Assembly (NCBI RefSeq): GCF_003286085.1
Contig: NW_020825298.1
Coordinates: 2,046,001 to 2,110,000, forward strand
Direction of reading: 5' to 3'
DNA from: Drosophila persimilis
Taxonomy: Eukaryota; Arthropoda; Insecta; Diptera; Drosophilidae
Length of the DNA stretch: 64,000 nt
Of the stretch, positions 26,212 to 38,250 are shown piece after piece. The notes below the pieces were generated by a model. The model saw only the letters and a program-made list of their open reading frames with translations, had not been told where the DNA came from and made no database searches. A program made the position numbers and the translations under genes. Each line of letters begins with the position of its first letter. The first letter of the stretch is position 1.

Positions 26212-26407
26212 GCCAATCGCCCGTGCCATGAATTCGATCGAAACATGTAAAATGCCAGCCACAAGGAGTTTTACTGAAAATATGGCAGACAGTTTTCAGT
26301 TCCAGTCGAGTAAACAAGTGACAAAAATATTCGGAATAAATATTTTAGTGCATTTTTTTTGTTTTTTTTTTCGGTAATCTCTCCGTCTGCCTTTTTTCTC
26401 TACAATT

Positions 26408-26726
26408 ATGGGTTGTAGTTCAAAGCCGCAAAAAAAATACAGGGCCCAAAAAGTGGGACCAGTCACTAAAAACGGGTACCTGAACTACCTGCGGATCTTC
26501 AAGAAGAAGCACTGCGGCCTGTCGCCCCGGGAGATGATCAGCAAAGGAGCCAAGGCCTGGAATGCCCTGAGCTGCGAGCAGAAGGCGAGCTTCCGCAAGA
26601 AGACCAAGTCGGGAAGGAGGTCTCGCGGCAAGAAATGTGAGTACATCTCGAAAAAGTGGTTTACATTTAGTTGATTATCCACACCGAATCCCATTCTTAG
26701 CCGGGTGCAAGCCCAAGCGTTGCTGA
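26408..26726 (+). CDS. protamine-like sperm chromatin protein (MST-HMG-box)
   Basis: Two exons, 26408-26636 and 26701-26726, joined across a 64-bp GTGAGT...TTCTTAG intron, give 84 residues. Residues about 19-64 form an MST-HMG-box: VTKNGYLNYLRIFKKKHC, then AKAWNALSCEQKASFRKK. This is the domain of Drosophila protamines Mst35Ba/Bb and related sperm nuclear basic proteins. The tail is RRSRGKK plus SGCKPKRC. There are 26 Lys/Arg against two acidic residues, and five Cys (3, 36, 56, 79, 84), fitting disulfide-stabilised sperm DNA packaging. Without splicing the frame would end ...CEYISKKWFTFS (88 residues), a less protamine-like tail. The intron argues against a retrocopy. It is shorter than Mst35B proteins because the N-terminal extension is missing. 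Male-germline expression is inferred from family. Which paralog it comes from is unclear. Confidence 0.82.
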
Positions 26727-26806
26727 ACCGCGAGGGCTCTCCAGAATATCCTACGGGTTGTGCATGATTCTATTCTCAAAATTTCAAGTGATTGTCTAGT
26801 TCCGAT

Positions 26807-27085
26807 ATGGGTGTTTCCAGCTGTTGCTTTCCACCGTTTCCGGGTTCCATTAAGCAGGTTAGTTCTAATGCTATATAGAATGTATCTTAAGCTTCACTTG
26901 GGTATCCAACATTTCATCCTAGGTCCCATCAAAGCCGAATCTTGCCCTTAAATGGCCAACGGATTTCAGCTTTTCGATGCGGGAGTTTCCATTTGTAATC
27001 TGCCTTTGTAAAAGTTTCCCCAAAGTTTCTGTATGATGAAAATGGCAGCAAGAGAGATGTGCGTGTAATTTTTGTAATTTATGAG
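26807..27085. repeat. duplicated block X, copy 1
   Basis: Weaker direct repeat of 28036-28345. Matching anchors in the same order include CAGCTGTTGCTTTCC, GATGC-GGA-TTCC and AAAGTTTCCCC, then GCGTGTAATTTT. With blocks Y and Y' it defines a tandem Y-X unit. Confidence 0.55.
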
Positions 27086-27107
27086 TATTATTGAAAATCT
27101 GTAAGTG

Positions 27108-27113
27108 AATAAA
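27108..27113 (+). terminator. possible polyadenylation signal of the protamine-like gene
   Basis: AATAAA 382 bp after the stop codon, the first canonical signal downstream. Protamine mRNAs are usually compact, so a variant signal nearer the stop is equally possible. Confidence 0.3.
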
Positions 27114-27167
27114 CGGCTTTAGCAGAACCAAAAGCTAACAAGACTTGCTCAAGAATTTTTCCCATTT

Positions 27168-27738
27168 TATCGCTGAATAAAGCTTTGAATTTGGAAATAG
27201 TCCACTTTTGAACTATCTGTTAATCAGAATGATCAATTTCTAGAAAATCCAGACAAAACAAGTCATAAATTGCACAGCAAGCTACAAATTCCCACTACGC
27301 CATAGACACGAAACTAATTATAAGATTTGTTCTAGTAAAAACCTCACAGAAATCTCGAGTTTCGATTGGGGGCAAGTGGCGATGCTCGGTTTTGGTAATT
27401 CAATAATCTAACCACACAAAATGTTTGATGGAAGAGCTCTAGGAGGGAGAACTGGGCTAAGGCTTGACTTTGACTTTGAGGTCGGGCCGCAGTCGTATTA
27501 AATATCGTTTCGAAGCCAGAGAACGATGGCACCCCAGTGGGTATACGGTGTGAATCTAGGCTCCATTTGAACCCCATTTGTGGGGTTATCGTTCAAAAAT
27601 GTAGCGTCAGTTTTTGGGTAAGCGACGATGTCATGTCCCAAACAAATGATGTCGCGTCACAATCAGAATAGTCCAAATAAAGATTATTATAAGGTCGAAG
27701 ATCGGAATTTAGATTGTTTCAGAATTGCTTTGAGATTA
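27168..27738. repeat. duplicated block Y', copy 2
   Basis: Second copy of block Y in direct orientation, about 2.0 kb from the first. It is followed by about 0.3 kb of unrelated sequence and then block X', with no protamine-like gene between. Confidence 0.85.
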
Positions 27739-28035
27739 AGTTTTCGCTTGCTTTGGTTTTCAAGTCCATGGAACTCGTAAGTTAAAGCGAGTATAGACTG
27801 GAACGAAGTGATAATGAGAGAGTACACGCGTACTTTCAAGTCCATGGGCACTGCCCAAAAAAGAGCCATAGATGCGGATTCTTACGATTTCTTCGGGTTT
27901 AGAGAGCGATGAATACTATTCGAAAAGCCCACAGCCCACAGCCACGTGGCAACGTTGAGCCACTGGGAGGAAAGCTCTTCTAAGCGCGACGCTTTTATCC
28001 AGGCAACGCACTCCCCGTTGGGCGGGCTTTTCCAA

Positions 28036-28345
28036 ATGTGCCAGCTGTTGCTTTCCGGAGAGCTTCCAAGATGGGGGGGATTTGCCGCCGATTAGTGGAG
28101 GATTGCTGGGGTTACAGAATATATCCCGTACTTAACTTGTTTAATCTAATTATCAAACATTCCTCTGTAGTTTCCATCAGCGACTGACTCGAGCTCGAGT
28201 TTTGGGATGCCGGAACTTCCTTCCGCATTGCATCTGCGAAAGTTTCCCCCCAAAAGTATCTGTGTGGCTTTCACCTACGGGTGTGTTTGGGGGAAATGAC
28301 ATCGAGGGAACTGCGTGTAATTTTGGGCCAGCCACCGACGAAACA
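28036..28345. repeat. duplicated block X', copy 2
   Basis: Second, more diverged copy of block X; see 26807-27085. It defines the right end of the tandem duplication. Confidence 0.5.
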
Positions 28346-31300
28346 GTCGAGTTTCAGCCACGCACCGACCAAGTTGTTCGAGCGCGTGAGTCCCCGACCT
28401 GCCCAGTGGATATATTGTTTAAAATCACTTGATAACCGTGCCGTAACGCGCCGTAAACTCAATCAAAAATTTATGAACGGACTGCTAATAAGGAAATTGT
28501 TCTCGTAAATTCATCAGGAGCCCCAAAGAACGGTCGGTATGCGTGTCCTCTAGAGCATATTGCGCATTCGCCACGTTGAGCGCACAGGATTTTGGAAACA
28601 TATTGTGGCGGAAAACACACAAAATGCACTATACTTTGTGTCTCCGATTTGTAAATAATAAACAGCCAGCTGGCTGCTTTCCATTTGCATACAAATTTGG
28701 CGATAAAATTCCGATTTGAACTCCAGCCAGAAACGGGTTGACTCGGCAAACAGATTACACGGAATTATGTTTAGGTTTTATTGACTCCAAGTTGTTGTCT
28801 AATGTTTGCTCGCGATGGGAACTTGTTGGGGGAGAACTAAATTGCTTTTCCAGCGACGCGACTGGCGAAAGTTTAAGTGAAAAAGTTTAGTTCTGTGAAA
28901 GTTACAGCATGTTATGTTGTGTGGGGGGGGAGGGGGGGAAATTCCAGCAAAAGGTTTAGTTTCCCGCATTGACGGATGGGTTTAGGATTACCCCAGGGGC
29001 GGCACTTCAAAGGAAAAGTCGCCGGAACAATGGGAACTTTCCTTCAAGGGGAATACGAAATGCAGGGAAGCCAAAGGCCACGGATTTCTCTCCGATTTGG
29101 TAATCGATCTTTAAGATATGTAAATGTTTGCTTAAAAAATGAGTGGAGGCGTAACACACCTTCCCGAATAGCTCTTGGATATCTAAGCACACAGACTCTT
29201 CTCTGCTGATTACAGATTAGCCTGATTGCATTGCGTATACGAGCCGTGCGCCGCGGTGTGCATTTCCTCTGAAGCCCACATTATTTTTAATTAAATTACT
29301 CTGCAGCTTCTGTAGGATGCCAACATATGCTGGCATTTCCATGCTCCCTGGCAGTGCTTCGGAAAAGCCAGCAAGGACTTCTTCCGTCGAGAAATTACTG
29401 CGCCGGCGGCTGTTTGAACCTGGGCGAAACTCTGAGCCACTCAAACACGGGCCTGGGTCCTTGAAACACCCGTATTTGGCCCTGACCCTCAGTGGCACCT
29501 CGACCTAGACCTCGGGCTCTGTTTCGACCTTCGGCTTGCCCGAAACAAATTGCGTGTCGGGCGGGCAACAGGCTGCATTTAAAAAGTGCATACATTACAG
29601 GACACAGGACACGGGACACGGCCAGCAGCCATGAATATTTATCACGTGCCCAAAGATTAATGCATCTTTAATGCAAAAACCTACCGCACAAAAGCCCCAA
29701 GATAGACGACTCGGGGGTGCCCATAAAGAAGCCAAGCGGCCATGTTTGCTAACTTGTTGAGTTATTGGCAGCCCAGGCAGGGCTTCGGCCTGGGGCAGCG
29801 GCAGCGGCAGGGAGGGAGGGGTCCCAGGGGTCGAGGCGGAGTGTGTGCTCGAGGCCAAGGGTTCTGCTCTGTTCTGTTGGCTTTTGTTCCGAGAACAAGT
29901 ATTAATATCACACTTATTATTTCCGTTTCGGCTTCAGCCGCTTGTACGCATATCTTGGGTATTTTTTGCTTTTTAATGAGCATTTTATTGTTTATTTTTA
30001 CGCTCCTCTCGGCTCTCCTCTCGGCTCTTGGCTCGGCTCTTGGGCCCATAACTTTGGGTCACTTTATTAAATTGCTGTTTATCTTGCTGTCGCATTTCTC
30101 CACTCTCTTGTATTTTATTTTCAATATTTGCAGTCAGTCCCGGCCCCCCTTCCCGCCCCCCTTCTCGAGGTTTAATGGCCTGTGGTTAAAGGAAATATGG
30201 TTGTTGATTTTAATGGAACATTTTATTCGCATGCGGGACGAGTGTTTCAGGCCGGTTTCTTGTGGGAAATAAAAGGCTTGAAAGTTGCGGGAAAATTCCA
30301 GGAAACTTGCTGAATGAATATATCGCCAGATAATGGGTTTTCTTTGGAAATTGTTTTCCTTGATTGACATTTCGCTCCGAAGAGCCTCTCAATGGCTGTG
30401 AATAGCCTTTTCGGCTCTCGGCCAAGCCCTTAACGCACAATCCCTCATCCCTTCATCCCTTTATGCCATAAATAACAAACATTGATGGCTAATTAAGCAG
30501 GTCCGGGGGATGGGCACAGCCTCCAATTTGCCAGGCTCTGCACAGCCCTTGCCGGCGGATAATCAACTCGAATAACAAGACAAGACAAAACGGAAGAGTG
30601 CTCGACGGGGAGATACTCTACAAGTCTCTAGATCTCGTTTCAGATCGTTGTGTTCACCTTCAACACTCTATGCCCCACATACCCTGTAGACAAAGCCGAC
30701 AAAACAGTCCTAGATGGCACACGATAATGATGTTGTTGATGCCGACAAGCCAGCACCTTCTCTGTGTCATTCCAGCGGGCATTACAAATGGCTGTTGGCA
30801 GTCTATTGACGGAACAGACCCTGGCATGACTCTGCTGCCCCCTCCCTGACCGGGGGAGCATTCATCAACTCCCCCCATCCCCACCACCCCCCCGGATATG
30901 ATGGGCAAACTTCTGCTGCTTGTTTATGCACACAGAAGGTTGCCCTCTCCAAATAACAGGGGGGTGAGACATTGCTGCAGTTTACGGATAAGCTAGGGCG
31001 GAGAAAGCCGAGCTGCTGGCAAAGGTACGCGCAAAGACTCCTCCTGCGAAAGGCATGGCCAAGGATTCCCAGGAAGGCAGCCTTCGTATAGTTGGCACAT
31101 TTGTATTAAAGCATTCCTTCCGCTGCAAAGAGCACAAGTGGCACTGTTCTCCGCCACTGCGGATGGCTTTGTCCCAGCGACAGACAGGCAAACACGCGCC
31201 ACCACACGGACCCGTGGCCATAATCTAATTACTGTCCCAGACCAGCAAAACACGTACCACCTGAGGAAGCAGACGCCGCACAGAGCTTCAGAGGGAAGCT

Positions 31301-34188
31301 CTTACCAAAGAGAAAGCCCGCAGTCGGAGTCGCATTCCTGAGAGGCAGACAAAGGCGGAGACAGACAGATTGTTTCCGGATCTGAAAGATGATAGTATAA
31401 TGGCTTTGATGTCACATGTTTTACTTAATTAATGGGCTTTTCGTAGGAAAAAAGAAAGAAGCCTCTCCTCACATGAATCAAAGATGTTTTCTGTGCTGTT
31501 TTGGGCTGTGAAGACGAGCCGAAGGATGAAAGATATCTTCTATGGAGAATTTTAGCTTGAATTTCCAGAATCTGTGGATAACTACTGACCCACAAAGATT
31601 ACAGGGTATATTCCACGCAGGAGGGGCGTTTGTCTGTCGCAAAAATTGGGTCTTTGAGCCACAAAACACTTCATTAGACTAATGAACATAATTTGCCATA
31701 ATTGTGCAATTTGAGGGCGCTGCGAGCGTGGCGAAAAAGATACATTTTAAAGCTAGAAGCTAGAAGGGAAGGGCATTTCTATGATGAAATCGTTGGCCAA
31801 AGTTGAAAGAAATCACGGGTGGGGGAGGGGGAAAGGGAACGGCAACAGGCAGTGAACCATGCGGTTGATTTTATCGATTAGATAAACTTAATTTTAGTCA
31901 CTCTGTCAACACATTACGGCCTGGACTTGTGGACTTGCGGACAGCTGGCCCACAATTGGGGGAGTGGGGGGTGTGTGGGGCGTGCGGCGGCCCCCCGAAT
32001 GGCCTTGACTTTGCACACATTAGCGGAAGTAGTGCCTGCGACTCTTATCTGAAGGCTCAAGGCTCGAGCCCGGCCAAAAAGTGAAAATGTGTCCGATAAA
32101 AGCCAGAGAAATGATTTACAAAGCCAGCGCTCACTCAACCAACAGACCGTCGAGGCGGCCAGACCTTCGGCAGAAGGGCTGCAGAGCGCTGTGCGGTTTC
32201 TCTATTAAAATTTACGACAATGCCCATAAATCCCTATACACATATATAATACATATGTAACAAATGTGGCAGCGACAGATGAAAGCTCGAAAATTCATTT
32301 AAACACACGGCCGCGCACTCGTATCCGTCGGGACGAAACATTTTGTAGCGGGCGAGCGTCAAGCGAAAAACCTCAAAAAAGATACGAGATTTTTTGGCTG
32401 AAGGTTGAAGGTGAACCAGTGAATGCCCTTTCTCTGATTAAACGAGATAAAGGGCATAGAAATTGGATTGTAACAGCAATAGATACTATATCTTCGGAGC
32501 GAATATCTAAAATTTCATTGATTTCTGTGGCTTTTTCGGAAGGATTTGGCTTCAATATTCAATTTCAAAGTATTGTATAGAAGAGATTCCATTCTTTGAG
32601 CTATCATTCCTATTGTATCTTCACTACAAAGTGATCTGAAAGTATCTTTCATATCAAAACCCCCAAACGGAATGTTGAGGAATAGAAGAGGGACATTCAG
32701 GAGGGAAATACTTTCCTTTCCAAGGCACAAACGTCGAGTAAAAACCAAACAACCCTTTGTAAGAGTACTCAAATTGTTTGAGCGACCTCGAACCCAACAT
32801 TTTGAGTGACTGACTGATGATGCAGGGCGTGGCAGCTCCTCTGTGATCCGCCCAATTTGACATTGATTGGGTTATGTGTGATTTACATGGCCTCCCTGCT
32901 CCGTGCTCCGTGCTCCCTCCTCCATCCTCCAGCCGAGCCACCGGTGATATCGGTTCGATGGCATTTTGCGTGATATTTCCCAGGGGATTACCGAGGGATT
33001 GACAGGCAAATAGATTCCGAATTTCACTGGAAACGGCTGCATAATGCACTTAAGCGGGATATGCCGTGTTTTCCCTTCGATTTATGGGGCCACAGCCCCC
33101 TGCAGGTACCCTGCTTATCGCTCGGTAAACTGTCAAACTTGAAATTAGAACTAATTTCATAAATTACTTTCGGTGGCAGCAGCAGTCCTCCCACGCAGCA
33201 GTCCCAAGATGAGGCCGAAAAAACCCTCACTGGCTGCCCCCAATGCCCAGATCCACACATAAGGGGGCACATAAATCATTCCGCAGAGATTTTACAGAAT
33301 GAAATTCCCATTCCTATGGGGGGGGGGGGGGGGGGGGGGGGGGGGAGTCGCCTCCCAGGCTCGGGTCCAGCCCGCACACAGCACACCTCTCATGCAATTG
33401 CCATTAAAGAAAGGGAAACCCGAAAACAAAAGTTGCCCTTGAATAAATAATAAACTCGGGAGCAAATTTTGCGGGAATTTCCAGGGAAGGGCGGGCAGAA
33501 GGTAGTGGCATTTGGGCCATCAAACGAATGCAGGCCCCCCCAACCCCCCGTCCAGAGGTGGCCGTAGCATTCTCCTAAATATACTTACTAATTAATTAAC
33601 AATTCGGTTATAAATTTTTCAACTGCTTAGACAGACAGACGTCGGACCCAACTCCGGGCCTCTGCAGTTCTTTAAACTTCCGCATATAGGATCTTGGGGA
33701 TTTGCGGGATTGTGTGGCTGGTAGTTGCGGGGTCACCTGGCGGTTTGCTCGGCTAATTGCTAGCTAAACCGAGGTCGAGGCGGGGGCGGGGGCTGGGACT
33801 GGGGCTGAGGCGCCTTTATGGGCAATTTGGTGGCGGCGGTTGAACAAAGACCAGGCCTGGCCTTCGTTTCTCTTCTCTTTTGATGCTGGGGGAGTGGAAA
33901 AACGTTGGTCCTTGTGGTTACTAGGCGACCTGGGGACTGGGAAAACTGTCAGCACGTGCCTGTGGCCACCTTAAGCCGCTCAATTAATAACCCCAGGCCA
34001 ACCACCAGGCAGGGGCAGGAGCAGGGGCAGGCTTTGATTTATTTATGAGACTCATCCCGTAGTCCTGTAGTCCCGTAGTCCTGACTTGCCAATGAATGTT
34101 TTATGGCTAGTTTGGGTGTCATTAGGCGATGTCGAAGTCGGGTCGTGTGAAGGAATTGAACCACGTTTTGCCCCCCTCTCTCCTGCAG
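28346..34188. other. intergenic DNA and probable 5' UTR intron upstream of Syt-alpha
   Basis: No protein-coding frame with recognisable homology. It holds G-rich runs (28922-28938), short GC-rich low-complexity segments, CTGGGG-type repeats near 33780-33806, and the 28-nt poly-G at 33318. Because the first coding exon of Syt-alpha is preceded by a splice acceptor ending at 34188, part of this stretch is probably an intron behind a non-coding first exon that I cannot locate. Confidence 0.5.
33318..33345. repeat. 28-nt poly-G homopolymer
   Basis: Uninterrupted run of 28 G. Runs this long are rare in fly euchromatin and are prone to sequencing error, so the true length is uncertain. Confidence 0.9.
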
Positions 34189-34196
34189 CCACAGCC

Positions 34197-35908
34197 ATGG
34201 ACATTGTCATTCGCGAGGAGGACATTTCGCTGGCCCAGATCGGGGTCTACGCCTCGGTCTCCTTTCTGGTGGTGTCGGCCGTGGGAGCGGCTCTCTACAC
34301 CACCTGCTCGAGGCGCTACCGTCTCAACTGGTTCGAGCAGAACCTCCTGGAGTCGGCCAACGAAAAGGACGAGGATCAGCAGAGGTACTCGTACTGGCCT
34401 GAGCCCCCACCGTTTTTCCCAAGTCAATATCCCTCTCTATCTCTGCAGCAGGGAGGCCCTGGTGGCTGGTGCCGCCGGCTACAATGTGGACAACCTCAAC
34501 GAGTGCTCGCGCGGAAATCTGAGTCCCACTTCCCTGAAGAACGACGAGAACGACCCGGCCTTCTGGGTGCCGGCCTCGGTGACTTCCACGGCCGCCATCC
34601 AGCAACAAGTGTCCAACACCACGGAGGAGTCGGCCCCGCCCACTCCCACCTCGCCCACTGGCAGCCTCAAGTCGAACACCCTGTCCCTGTGCTCCACCGC
34701 CTCCGTGCCCATCGCCCGATCGGACAAGCACGTCGTCCTGGCCATGCACCCGACGCGTCCCCGCGTCTCCTCCATGAACGCCAAATTGGATCACACCAAA
34801 ATCGACATGACCCTGTACAGAAGCGTAAGTGTAATCTTCTCCTCGAGGATTTCTCCATACTTGAAGCTTTTGTGTTGCAGCACGCTCAGCCAAAGACCTT
34901 GGACCCCGCTCCGGCCATCGAAGTGCGTGGAAATCTGCACGTGGGCATCAGCTACGATCCTGTGGGGGGTCTGCTCAACGTGCGACTGCTGGAGGCTCAG
35001 AACCTGCAGCCCAGGCAGTTCAGTGGCTCTGCTGATCCGTACGCCAAGGTGCGCCTCTTGCCCGACAAAAAGAACTTTTGGCAGACGCGCATTCACAAGA
35101 AGACCCTGAATCCAGGTGGGAATTAGATGAATCCCCATCCCCACCCCACTATCATTCCTTCTCTTCCTTCAGTTTTCGACGAGCACTTTGTCTTTGAGGT
35201 GGCCGCTGGGGTCATCGACAAGCGAACTGTGGAGATTCTCTTGTACGACTTTGATGCCTACTCGCGGCACGTGTGCATTGGCGGCACGAAGCTCCACTTG
35301 GCGAACATCGATCTGAGCGAACAACTGCAGCTGTGGACGCCCTTGAGCTCTGCCTCGGCCCAGGACATGAAAGTGGATTTGGGGGACATAATGGTGTCCC
35401 TGGCCTACCTTCCCTCGGCCGAACGCCTGATGGTGGTGCTGATCAAGGCCAGAAATCTGCGGATTGTGGACGATGCCAGGAACTCCTCCGATCCGTACGT
35501 GAAGGTGACTCTCCTCGGACCTGTGGGCAAGAAAATGAAGAAGCGCAAGACCGGCGTACAGCGGAGCACCGTCAATCCTGTGTACAACGAGGCCCTGGCC
35601 TTTGATGTCAACAAGGAGACGCTGAAGAACTGCGTGCTCGAGTTTACTGTCGTCCACGACGGTCTTTTGGGTATGTGGAACGCAAGTTTTCATCGGGTTT
35701 TCCCTGTGTAATCGATGATTTTCCCACAGGATCGAGCGAAATCTTGGGCCGCACTCTCATCGGCAACTCGTCCGAGGTGCGCACTGAGGAGAAGATCTTC
35801 TTCGAGGAGATGTTTCGCGCCAAGAATGCCACCGCGCAATGGGTTCCACTCCAGGAGCCAGCCACCAATTTGGCCAATGCAGCCAAGTCCACCACCAACA
35901 AGAACTAG
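34197..35908 (+). CDS. Sytalpha: Synaptotagmin alpha (two C2 domains, one membrane span)
   Basis: Five coding exons: 34197-34384, 34449-34824, 34881-35115, 35173-35670 and 35730-35908. All introns are GT-AG, 56-64 bp; total 491 residues. A short N-terminus is followed by one membrane span (residues about 14-36), a basic RRYR stop-transfer, a Ser/Pro/Thr-rich linker, C2A (about 205-325) and C2B (about 337-475). This is the synaptotagmin layout, in which the protein sits in vesicle or granule membrane and the C2 domains face the cytosol. Several calcium-ligand aspartates are missing: in C2A the first and last positions are Q234 and V300 (D240, D292 and D294 remain), and in C2B the second loop reads VVHDGLLGSSE, lacking the usual DxD. 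Calcium binding is therefore probably weak in C2A and absent in C2B. The assignment to alpha among fly paralogs rests on recalled sequence and neighbourhood. The acceptor ending at 34188, nine bases before the ATG, implies an upstream non-coding exon. Confidence 0.92.
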
Positions 35909-36800
35909 CTTCCACAGCTCGGTTTGTGTCTGAGATGAGGTCGAACTGCTTGGTGGAACGTAAGACGCATGTAGAACTCAATGGTTCCGCAAACAGTCGT
36001 GGCGCATTTGGCGCCACTGTACGATGCATGCGACATGTCAAGTGGATGTAAAATTGCCAAATTTTGGGCATTTCCAGCCAAAAAAAACTTCTATATTTCC
36101 AATTTATATCGGACCGACTCTTAAAAACTAACAAATTAAGTTCAATTTACTGCAACTCAGCTACAACAAAAAAACAGGTAAAAATTGTAAAGGTGGGCCA
36201 CGAAGGAAAGTAACGTAAATGTAGATGTAGAAAAGAGGAGAAAATATTTTCAAAAATTTTTAAAAAATCAACAAAACAATCAAATCGAACTTGGAAACAA
36301 AGGGAACTGCAGGGATACGTTTTAAGAAGGATGTCTGAATCGGTAAAAAGAGTGTCAAATGGTATTTTCCAAAATCTAACCTAAATCAAATACTTTGTGC
36401 TTTCCAATGGTATCAATTAATCAAAGAATATATACAATACATATACGCTAATCGTATGCTTAAATATTTATGAAACATTGTCTATTATATACACATGCAA
36501 GTTTCTTAGAGGAAAATTTCGTAGGAGAAAAGCTTTTTATGATTTGGTCGTTTTCCAGGAGTTGGTTTCAGGGCAAAGAGGGCACAAAGTGGTTGAAAGC
36601 GAACGTTCGAATATGATTTCGAATGCAGGTATACAAGTATGTGTATGTATGTGTATTTTAGAAAATATAATCCAATCTATTGCAGTAGAAATCTATGGTA
36701 TATATGTATATGAACTTGTATCTGATATATAGAGTCAATATAATAGATTTAGTTTGAGAGCACTATGTATTCCATATTCGTGTATGTCCTATCTATTGGA

Positions 36801-36806
36801 AATAAA
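36801..36806 (+). terminator. candidate Syt-alpha polyadenylation signal
   Basis: AATAAA 0.9 kb after the stop codon. The intervening AT-rich sequence fits a long 3' UTR, as is common for neuronal fly genes. Confidence 0.5.
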
Positions 36807-38250
36807 ACACTTGAAAGTATCTTAGATATAAAATGGGGATACGAATTCTTTTTTTTAAATAATATTTAGTGGAAGGCACAAGGCTGTTCTATAGGAGAGG
36901 GCGTTAGGACTAGCTCTATTTATACCTCAGAATTCCACCCAAGATAAGAGTAGATAAGAGTATCATTTGGGGAAAAAGATGCAATGGTTTCATACCTATT
37001 TCTAGAGGTAGGAGGAAACTCCACAAGCCAGAATCCCTATCCCTAGGCTGTGATCGAAATTTAGTCATTTTCTGATACGATATTGTGTATTGATCCACAT
37101 TCTTCTGGTTTTTTAATCATCTCGTCCTGTACCTGCAACAATCTCTCTGAAAACCGATCTTCAAAGGGCAGCTTTAGGAAAATCCCTAAGCTTAAGGCTT
37201 TCCTTTCCCCACTAAAAAAATTATGGAAGCCTTTCGGGTCTAAATTTCACTTTGAAGCAGCATCTGAAAGCGGAAACAATGGGAAATGGCAAGCAAATAA
37301 TTTAACTATCCTCACGGTGTGATTTTGCGAGTATCTCTAAATCGAATCGAGCCTTCTATCGGGGGGTCGGTGGGTGGCTCTGTGGGTCGGTGGGTCAGTT
37401 TGCTTTGCAGTCGTTATCCCGGGGTCACTACATAATGCGAGCAGATACTCGTGCTCGGACTTTGTTGAAATTCCAGGCGAACGTTTCCGGTGAGCAGCCC
37501 ATGCCCCACGCCCCACGCCCCCTGCCCCCTGCCACTGTGTGGCGCCACAACAGCTCTTTGCTCTTGGCAATAGTTCAAAGTTGGCTTTGCAGCTTTGCCT
37601 CACACTCGGTGTCGTGGTGTCGTGGTGTCGTGGCAGCCGGCTACTTACCTCGTCGCCGGCCCCTCCCCCGCCCCCGCCGACGCCCCGCAAATTGAATGGA
37701 AGCACATTTTGATTGAAAAGGAAATTTACGGTGAACTTATAGACAGATTCCCCCGGTTTCCCCCCCTGTGGCGTCTCCGTCACCTCTTGCATGGCTGCTT
37801 TAACAGCCAATGTAGCGAGGCCCCCTGCCCCCGCCCCATGCCCCCTCCCCTTCGATCTATCAGTGAATGTTGGAAAATTAGTTAACGGGTTTGCGGTAAA
37901 GTTTTTTCTGCCCCTAGCCCGGTCAACAAGTTGGCCAACAGAAAATATTTAAGTCCACCCAAAAGAAGATTAGGAAAAGGGCCAATCGATGGGAATTCTT
38001 TTGGTTTCGGCCCAGGCCATTGAATGGCAAATCGGGGCCAAAACCTCAACCTCATTTCAAGTTTTAAATTAATTTAAGAATCCAAAGAGTTGGCCAGCGA
38101 AACGTTTAGGCGGAATTAAAATTAAAGTGGAATCATTATAAGTAGTTTATTCTTATCTATAACAAAGTATAGAACTTTTACACTTAAAGAAAATATTCCA
38201 GTGAAATTAGAGCACATTTAAAGAGTTTTATCTTTACTCTACTTGAGGTA
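36807..38250. other. intergenic, no gene seen
   Basis: AT-rich then GC-rich sequence. It contains GTGTCGTG octamer repeats near 37611-37634 and C-rich low complexity near 37500-37535 and 37660-37685. Open frames here are repeat-driven. Confidence 0.5.

Noticed and set aside
26637..26674. Unspliced reading of the protamine-like gene ending ...KKWFTFS
   Set aside because: A consensus GTGAGT donor and TTCTTAG acceptor produce a basic, Cys-ending tail typical of the family; the read-through tail is less plausible.
35169..35693. 174-codon minus-strand frame across Syt-alpha exon 4
   Set aside because: It is the antisense shadow of the C2A/C2B coding exon, which is clearly coding on the + strand.
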